A DNA stretch of 64,000 nucleotides, taken from assembly GCA_037157565.1 (NCBI GenBank), contig JAZHRO010000046.1, positions 19,566,501-19,630,500 of the forward strand. The letters run 5' to 3'. The notes under the pieces are model-generated. The model did no database searches, was not told the DNA's origin, and was given only the letters and a program-made list of their open reading frames with translations. Below are positions 57,640-64,000 of the stretch, one piece after another. The stretch's first letter is position 1, and every line of letters starts with the position of its first letter. Both the position numbers and the translations under genes were made by a program. Source of the stretch: Thalassia testudinum (taxonomy: Eukaryota > Streptophyta > Magnoliopsida > Alismatales > Hydrocharitaceae).

Positions 57640-59060
57640 TGCATTTGTATTTTAGGAAGTATTTATGCATTTAGGTTAGTATAAAAAAAAAAATTTTGAG
57701 CTGAATGGGTTAGTCCTTAGCAAAATACCTTTGTTATTGGAGGTTCTTCTTCTGGAATTATTTCTTAAGTTTATAATCCAGTGCATTTATTTCACGTGCA
57801 CGTAGATTTGGGAATGGATCCTTGAAGAAAACCAATAAGCATTTGTAAGTCTACTGAACCCTTAGACAGTTCATAGGGAGTTAGGCATACTATCTTCTAA
57901 TAGATCTACCTCATATTTGCGAGAACAGAGTAGAGAGATTACTGGTGCGCTAAGTTTAGTGCAAGGACTCTTAAGTTTTGGATAATTAGATGATGATACT
58001 TCAGAGTTAGGCGTAGTTTTCACTCTCTGTTCCTGTGTACGTACTTTGAGTGAATTCCTGAGAGTCACCAAATAAGGCAGATACACAGAGATTGAGTCTT
58101 AATAAAGCTATAATGATGGTGGATGGTTACGACCATCCTTCATAGAGTCCTCAGCTGAAGGAGGGTAATAGTGTCAAAGGTCAGAAATATGCATATCCTA
58201 TCCATTCATTCCCAGTGTCGAGAATAGGCACTTCCACCGAATAAGCCACATAACTTCCTCTTGACCATCATCATCCCTAATAATGCCTCGTAAATAAAAG
58301 TTCGTATTGTGTTGTGTTGATTGAAAAAGAAACAAAAACAAGAAGAAAAAAAAAGGAAAAGAGAAAAGAAGTAGAAAAAGAAGAAATAGAAAGAAGAAAA
58401 AGAAGAAATAGTTATATTACAAAAAAAAAAGTCCAAAGTTTATGATGTAACACTGTTTCTGAGGTAGCAGAACACCTATCACGTTCCACCAAATATGACC
58501 CATACTTACCTTGTAGTATTTCTGATCGCCTAAATACTGTTTGAGAACTCTAACTTAGTTATAGAGTTATTAGGACTTTAATTGAAGTGTAGATGCCATG
58601 TGAGGCCACCAAATAGTAAGTACAATTTCTAAATCTAGCGAGATTTGTGATCTCAGAAAGAAAGAAAAGAGAGAGTGCCCAGGAACATCAAGAGAGCACA
58701 ATTGTGTAGCCTCTCTCAGAGTTGACTTGTCTAATAGTCTAGAGAGCTAGAGTCTGCAATACTAAACTATATGTAGCACCAGTTGAGTGTGTGCCACCAA
58801 ATATAAATTCATTCAACTTGATATCTCCTACCTAAGCCAAATGCCGGGGTCAAATTACAGATTATCGTCTACTTTATCCCCAAGGGAAGTAGTTGCCTAT
58901 CTCGACAGAAATTTTTGCCAAGGGTGATGTATGAACTCCTAATGCAAATCGACTCTTTCACTTGGATTTGTTACCTAGGCTATCAGTACTTCACATTTGT
59001 CTAGATTTCTAAAGTTTTGAAGTAAGAAAAGAAGAAATCTTCTGATTACTTCTATTATTT
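57640..59060 (+). other. Element F 3' noncoding region
   Basis: Noncoding; the same class as B, with 'atggttacgaccatcc', 'cagctgaaggagg' and an A/G-rich tract at 58320-58432. The tract gives a spurious minus-strand ORF. Confidence 0.75.
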
Positions 59061-59104
59061 TTCATTTTTACTAGGGACTAGCAAATCTTAGGCATGGGAA
59101 TATT
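59061..59104 (+). promoter_or_regulatory. Element F terminal polypurine tract with hairpin
   Basis: TTTACTAG-gga-CTAGCAAA (one A/C mismatch) then CTTAGGCATGGGAATATT up to the LTR. Confidence 0.82.
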
Positions 59105-60912
59105 TGATGAGTCCATTTTAATAGACTAATATTAAGCCTAAGTACCTTTAATCATACCTTGTATGTGTGTTAATAATTGCAATTAAGTTGTAGAAGAATT
59201 GTACGCATCATGATTTACGTTTATAACATTCTATAACTTAATATGTAATGATTTTATTATTTTTATGTGTAGGTATTATATTCAGAAAGAGCAAGGGTTG
59301 GGGAGCAAATTTCCCCAACAACCGGAGGAACTTTTCCCTTTTCTCCGGCCGTCTCCTCCAACGCCGCCGGCCAAAAATAGAAAAGGGATTTGCAAATCCC
59401 TTGATTGGCGCACGCGGAGAGAGGGAAGAGTTAAAAAGAGAGGAGGCGGCATGGTCTAGGAGGGAATTTTCCCCCTTGCGGGGAAAGGCTTTATCTTCTC
59501 CACCGCTCCTCCACCGCATGCATTGTGTTCGCAGGCGCACACCGCTCCACCTTGCGCGCCCGCAGGCGTGTGCCATCTCCAGCCGGCCTTGCAGCCACCG
59601 CACCTGCCTTCACCGCGTGCACAGAACCCACGCAACAGCAGGCGCCCGCACGCCACCAAGCCTGCAGGTCGCCTCCTGCTCACAGCGCCATCTGCAGACG
59701 CCGCAACCCATCACCAGCAGTGCCTAAGGGCGCTGTACACCTCAACACGCCACCCCGCCCGTGCGCCCCCTTCCTTCCTGCAAGCACAGCGCTCTCCTTC
59801 CTCCTGCCACTCCAGCTCCCTGCGAAGCGCCATCACGCCACCCCGCCTGTGCGCCTACCTCCGTCCATCTGCAGGCACACCCACAGGCACTTCCAACCGC
59901 GTGCCTCACTGCTGGCGCACCTCCCTGCAGTGCCCGCATGCCCATCTTTACCGCCACGCTCACCCGCTCCATAGGCAGCGCTACCGCACCAGCAGGCGTG
60001 CGCCCGCCCATCCACTGCAGTGCGCCTACGCCTTCAGGCGTAGCACCATCACCGCGCCTGCACCAAGCCTCCCCGCAGGCGCACGCCCAGCAGCGCACCC
60101 ACAGGCACCAACTACAGAGCGCCGTCTCGCCTCTCCATGCCAGGCGCACGCCTGCATGCTCCACCACCAGTGCGCCTCTCTGCAGGCGCACATTGCCACC
60201 TGCACCCACCGATGCACGCTGCATCCTCCAGCACCTTCACAGTAGCCGCACAGCCACAGCAGCAGTCTCCGGCCACCTCTGCCGGCCACCTCCAGCCACG
60301 CCGCTGCCACCGTTGCGTAGCTCTCGTCAAGCTGCACCTCCCTGCCGACTCTCGCGACCAATTGTGCGCGGCCGCACACGCGAGGAGAGAGAAGAAATCC
60401 TCTATTTTTCCCTCCATTAAAAATTACATTCAATGCCATTGTCAAGTTTATATTAATATTTTATTCTGGCCACATTGCACTGATGCACTCAGATTTTCTT
60501 GAAATTATTTTATTTATGTTATGTGTATGTTTCTATCTTGAATTTCAAATTAGAATCGCATGAAAGTTGAATTCACATGATAAGCCAGTACACATGCATC
60601 TTACACATATTTTTGGGACTTAATTTCTAACATGAAAATTGCATAAACACTCCTAAACTTTTAAAGAAATTGCAAACTTCATTTAAAACAGCATTTTCCT
60701 CACATTAAAGTTGCAGAAGAGTTTGCGAACTTTGTATTTCTTGACTCGTGAATTTATTAGGCTAATTCCTCCCTGTGGAGATGACCTAACTCTTCGTGGT
60801 TGGTTTTAAAATTTTAAATGTTTTGAAAAGTGATTTTCTACCACGCGATTAAATACAACGACACATCATTTTATGATAAAGTTTTCAACGAAAACGAAGA
60901 TCGCTTCTTTCA
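59105..60912 (+). repeat. Element F 3' LTR
   Basis: TGATGAG...TTCTTTCA, 1808 bp. Matches the 5' LTR, with the GC-rich block at 59410-60410. The hairpin here has one mismatch (ATAGACT). cctccctgtggagatga lies at 60768-60784. Confidence 0.94.
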
Positions 60913-62267
60913 AGTAGCTCATTGTAAGATGTGCTTACGACATCAATTTTAAAGCGAATAACTATATATGAGTGCGAGTGTCGAACACAGGGAGGTAAGA
61001 AATTGGATCAGTTGATCACTTCAATGTCACAAAATACGTCGTTTTGTTTACTCACATTAAGAGAGAGAGCGAGAGAGAGAGGTAGGGTTAGAGATTCAAG
61101 ATAAAATATGATGATTGCTAACTATGAAACCAAACAAGATGATAATCTATTGCAAAAGACTGAACTGTTTTACAACTATAACGCTAGAGGAAAGCTTAAA
61201 AATAACATAAATATTAAACTAACAAAAACTAGAGAATAAATACAATAAATGGAGCACTAAGGCGGCCACGGTGGTGAAGGGGCTTCTGTCGGTGGCTCAG
61301 CAGCTCCAGGACCTTCCTTGAAGCTCTATGGAGGTGCGAGAATGGCTTGGTAGAAGATGGTAAAAGATGCCCAAGAATGGAGGAGTGTTGGTCCATTTAT
61401 AGTGGCAAAATCCGTTCTTGGGTTAATAGCAACATCAAAGACATCGCTAAAACTCCGCGTCAAACGTCACTGAAGGTCCACAGCCAACACATGTACACGC
61501 GTGTTGCTGTGCTCGCATACTCCCAGCTAAGGCACGGTTGAAGGAGAGTAAACGGTTGTAGATTGCACGGACATCGTGTGCTCGACTAGCGCGTTAGATA
61601 CGGCATTGGATCTCACGTGTGATCACGCGTGTTCGCACGGGCGTATTCGGGCTCATCCGTTACACCGCATGGCGAGGTCTACCACCGCTCGATGATGATT
61701 GTGCGGCTCTGATTGGTCGCTCACTCTTGGTGTGCTGAGAGGGGGCATGACAGGTTTTGAATATGAGCCTTCTCTTTGAGAACTGCGTGTGCGACCACAA
61801 CGCTAAGGCGTCCTTTGTGTCGCTCGGGCGTTTCTGCTGCTAAGGATGTGGAAGCTTCCCAGCCATTAGATGATGATCCAATGGCTAGGATGAGGGGGCG
61901 TAGATGATGGAGCAAGCCTCTGGTTGGCTTTGGGCAGTTCAGATGATGCTACGTGGCATTATCTAGGTTGCCCATTTTCAAATGCTTCTTGAAAGTGCTA
62001 CAGATATCAGATTTGATCAATTTTCATGCAGTTGGGCTGCGATTGTCGATCCGGATTCATCTGTACATTTGGATTCTTCATTTGAAGCTCCGAAATGTAT
62101 TACCCTGTCTCTTGGCCACGATAACATATAAATTACTATGCAATTTATGCAAATCATCCTAAATGTAATATGATGAATGTTATGCATTATTTACAATGAT
62201 AAATGCAATGTTAAGCTTAGGAATTAATATAGTAGGAATTTTATCATGAATAGATGCATAGTTATCA
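60913..62267 (-). repeat. Element G 5' LTR, second part
   Basis: Begins with the second AGTAG and continues the G LTR (match to 43505-44862). TATA box TATAAATGG (minus) near 61395-61403. The A-box-like TAGCGTTGTGG is at 61795-61805 (minus). Ends GTTATCA at the H integrase. Confidence 0.9.
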
Positions 62268-64000
62268 AGCCTGAAGATCTTTCTATTGATATGGCGGTCG
62301 TGGATAGCTTTCATCTTCTCCTTATAAAGTCTACTATTCTCATAAGCATCCTGATAAATCTCTTCAAGCTCAGAGAGTTGGAGCTTCCTTTGAGTTTTGG
62401 CCATATGGGAATCCATATTGCATTGTTTGATAGCTCAATATGCCCGATGCTTTAACTCAACTGGAAGGTGGCAAGCTTTGTCAAAGAGTAATCGATATGG
62501 TGACATGCCGATCGGGGTCTTAAAAGCGGTCCTATATGCCCAAAGGACATCATCCAATCATGTGGACCAATCCTTCCAGTTAGGTCTCATGGTCTTTTGT
62601 AGAATATTCTTGATCTATCTATTTGAGACTTCAGTTTGCCCATTCATTTTTGGGTGATATGAGGTGGCAATGCGGTAAGTAACCCCGTATTTCTTGAGTA
62701 AAGTACGAAACTGGGCATTAATGAAGTGGCTCCCACAATCACTGATCATGGCCTTGGGTATCCCAAATCAGGAAAAGATGTTTTGCATCACAAAGTCCAT
62801 GATGGTCTTATGATCACATTTCCAGGTAGGTATGGCTTCGATCCATTTAGAGATGTATCTATTGAGACTAGTATATATTCAAAGCCGTTTGATGGTGGGA
62901 GGGGACCATGAAATCAATGCCCCAGACATCGAATATTTCGATGAGTAGAATGGGTTGGAGAGGCATCATATCTTTCCTGGTCATGGTCCCTAAAGTCTGG
63001 CATCTATCACAGGTTCAAAAAATGTTGTGTGTGTCCTTGAATAGTGATGGCCAGTAGAAATCGAACTGCAAAACCTTTGCAGCCATCTACTTTCCAGAGA
63101 AGTGGTCACCACATGCTTGGTCATGATAGAAGGATAACACACTTTGAACCTCCTCTTCGGGTATACATCTTCTAATGATCTGATCAGCACTAAGTCTAAA
63201 CAGCATGGGGTCATCCCAGAGATAATGTTTGGCCTCAGCCAAGAACTTGTCCTACTGTTGTCTAGACCAACCGTGTGGAATTTGCCCTACCACTAAGTAC
63301 TTTACAAAGTCTACATACCAGGGGAAACTTTTTTCTTGCACAGCTAGAATTTTCTCATCAGTAAATGTATCAATCAAAGGTAGTGAAGGTCCAATATGCT
63401 TCAGGTGAAGTCTGGATAGGTGTTCAGCTACAACATTTTTGGATCTAGCCTTGTTGCGTATTTCTAGGTTAAATTCCTGCAGGAGTGGGAACCATCAGAT
63501 TAGCCTAGGTTTAGCATTTTTTTTGGCTAACAAGTACCGAATAGCTGAGTGGTCAGTATAAATGATGGCGTGGGATCCTAGCAAGTATGATATGAACTTT
63601 TCTAATACGAAAACTATGGCGAGCAGCTCCTTTTCTATTACAATGTAGTTCCATTGAGCCTCATCTAAGGTTTTGCTCATGTCGTAGTTCACCACGGGTT
63701 TCTTTTCTTGCCTTTGTCTTAGGACTGCCCCAATGACAAAGTCTAATGCATCACACATTGTTTCAAAGTCATGGGACCAGTCTCGGGGTTGTAAAATAGG
63801 TGCAGTCGAGACCTGTCCTAGGTTGCTTTGATGCAATGAAGTGCCATGTCAAAGTGCACATTGTTGGCTAGAAGGTCAATTAAGGGCTTTGGATATTTTG
63901 GAGAAGTCTTTTATGAACCTTCTATAGAAGCCAACATGTCCTAGGAAAGATCTAATTTGTTTGACCGAGCTAGGAGGTGGGAGTTTGGAAATTAAGTCAA
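62268..64000 (-). pseudogene. Element H pol remnant: RT end, RNase H, integrase (runs off the window)
   Basis: In sense from 64000: RT thumb/connection (ISKLPPPSSVKQIRSFLGHVGFYRRFI). RNase H follows (63400-63836) with [44 protein letters not shown] and VVAEHLSRL (the last Asp is Glu). Next is the integrase zinc region (RRCIPEEEVQSVLSFYHDQ, CDRCQ), GIDFM (first Asp kept) and [13 protein letters not shown]. Then come SELEEIYQDAYENSRLYKEK and AIHDRHINRKIF, where G interrupts. Stops and shifts are frequent, notably in the integrase core. Closest in plan to element C. Confidence 0.85.

Larger units (their letters stand above)
52549..60912 (+). mobile_element. Element F: complete non-autonomous LTR retrotransposon
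   Basis: 8364 bp, TSD AGTAG (52544-52548, 60913-60917), LTRs of 1784 and 1808 bp. Its PBS matches tRNA-Asp over 18 nt. The internal region of 4772 bp has a gag-like frame, a post-coding hairpin and two polypurine modules. No protease, RT or integrase. It lies in the 5' LTR of G on the opposite strand. Confidence 0.95.
43480..62267 (-). mobile_element. Element G: non-autonomous element, interrupted by a C-family solo LTR, solo LTR J and element F
   Basis: LTRs of 1383 bp (43480-44862) and about 1380 bp (52519-52548 plus 60918-62267). Without its three insertions the internal region is about 4.35 kb, with a gag-like remnant but no RT or integrase. It splits the H integrase between KIF and EPNQQV. 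Exactly five extra bases (aggct, sense) stand where a TSD of GAACC is expected; they differ by four transitions, so the TSD is unproven. Confidence 0.88.

Noticed and set aside
58206..58436. Phe/Ser-rich 76-codon minus-strand frame resembling a membrane protein
   Set aside because: Antisense of an A/G-rich tract in the F 3' noncoding region; composition artefact.
1..64000. A host gene or captured gene fragment
   Set aside because: Every stretch is accounted for by an LTR, leader, coding remnant or 3' region of a retroelement; no exon-like sequence stood out.

Overview
The window is plant nuclear repeat DNA and nothing else. I see no host gene, rRNA, functional tRNA gene or CRISPR array. All 64 kb resolve into one nest of Ty3/gypsy LTR retrotransposons of the Athila/Tat type. 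The grounds are primer-binding sites complementary to the 3' end of plant tRNA-Asp(GUC), 1.1-2.1 kb LTRs beginning TGAT and ending CA, DLG-type retropepsin, FMDD-type reverse transcriptase, and 5-bp target-site duplications (TSDs). The host is an angiosperm, probably in gene-poor heterochromatin. I cannot name the species.

Layout (letters are mine). H is the outermost element (minus strand) and runs off both ends: 1-172, 42769-43479 and 62268-64000. Three elements sit inside H: A (173-19496, minus), C (19497-42768, minus) and G (43480-62267, minus). A carries B (8523-18615, minus) in its 5' LTR. C carries D (20680-31631, minus) in its 3' noncoding region and solo LTR I (35207-37347, plus) between its protease and reverse transcriptase regions. 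G carries a C-family solo LTR (47413-49237, plus), solo LTR J (50583-52050, plus) and F (52549-60912, plus). TSDs are visible for B (GTGAT), D (TGTAT), F (AGTAG), I (AGCCA), the C-family solo LTR (GGTGT) and J (GTGCA/GTGCG). A and C are fused LTR to LTR at 19496/19497 by a deletion that removed the H sequence between them.

C, D and H are decayed autonomous elements (gag, protease, RT, RNase H, integrase), all broken by stops and frameshifts. A, B, F and G have no RT or integrase. They encode, or once encoded, a different protein: a Tyr/Asn/Gln/Pro-rich N-terminus, a short coiled coil and, in A and B, a retropepsin domain. Only B keeps a long open frame (760 codons, continuing in frame past two stops to about 980).

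The 3' noncoding regions fall into three classes: A with D, G with C and H, and B with F. This suggests which autonomous element could have mobilised which non-autonomous one. The most interesting signals are structural. In sense orientation, elements carry two modules of hairpin plus AGGCATGGGGG polypurine tract, one after the coding region and one abutting the 3' LTR. The LTR then opens with another hairpin whose stem sequence differs between families while its pairing is kept. Three LTR families (C, G, J) also contain tRNA-like A-box/B-box modules.
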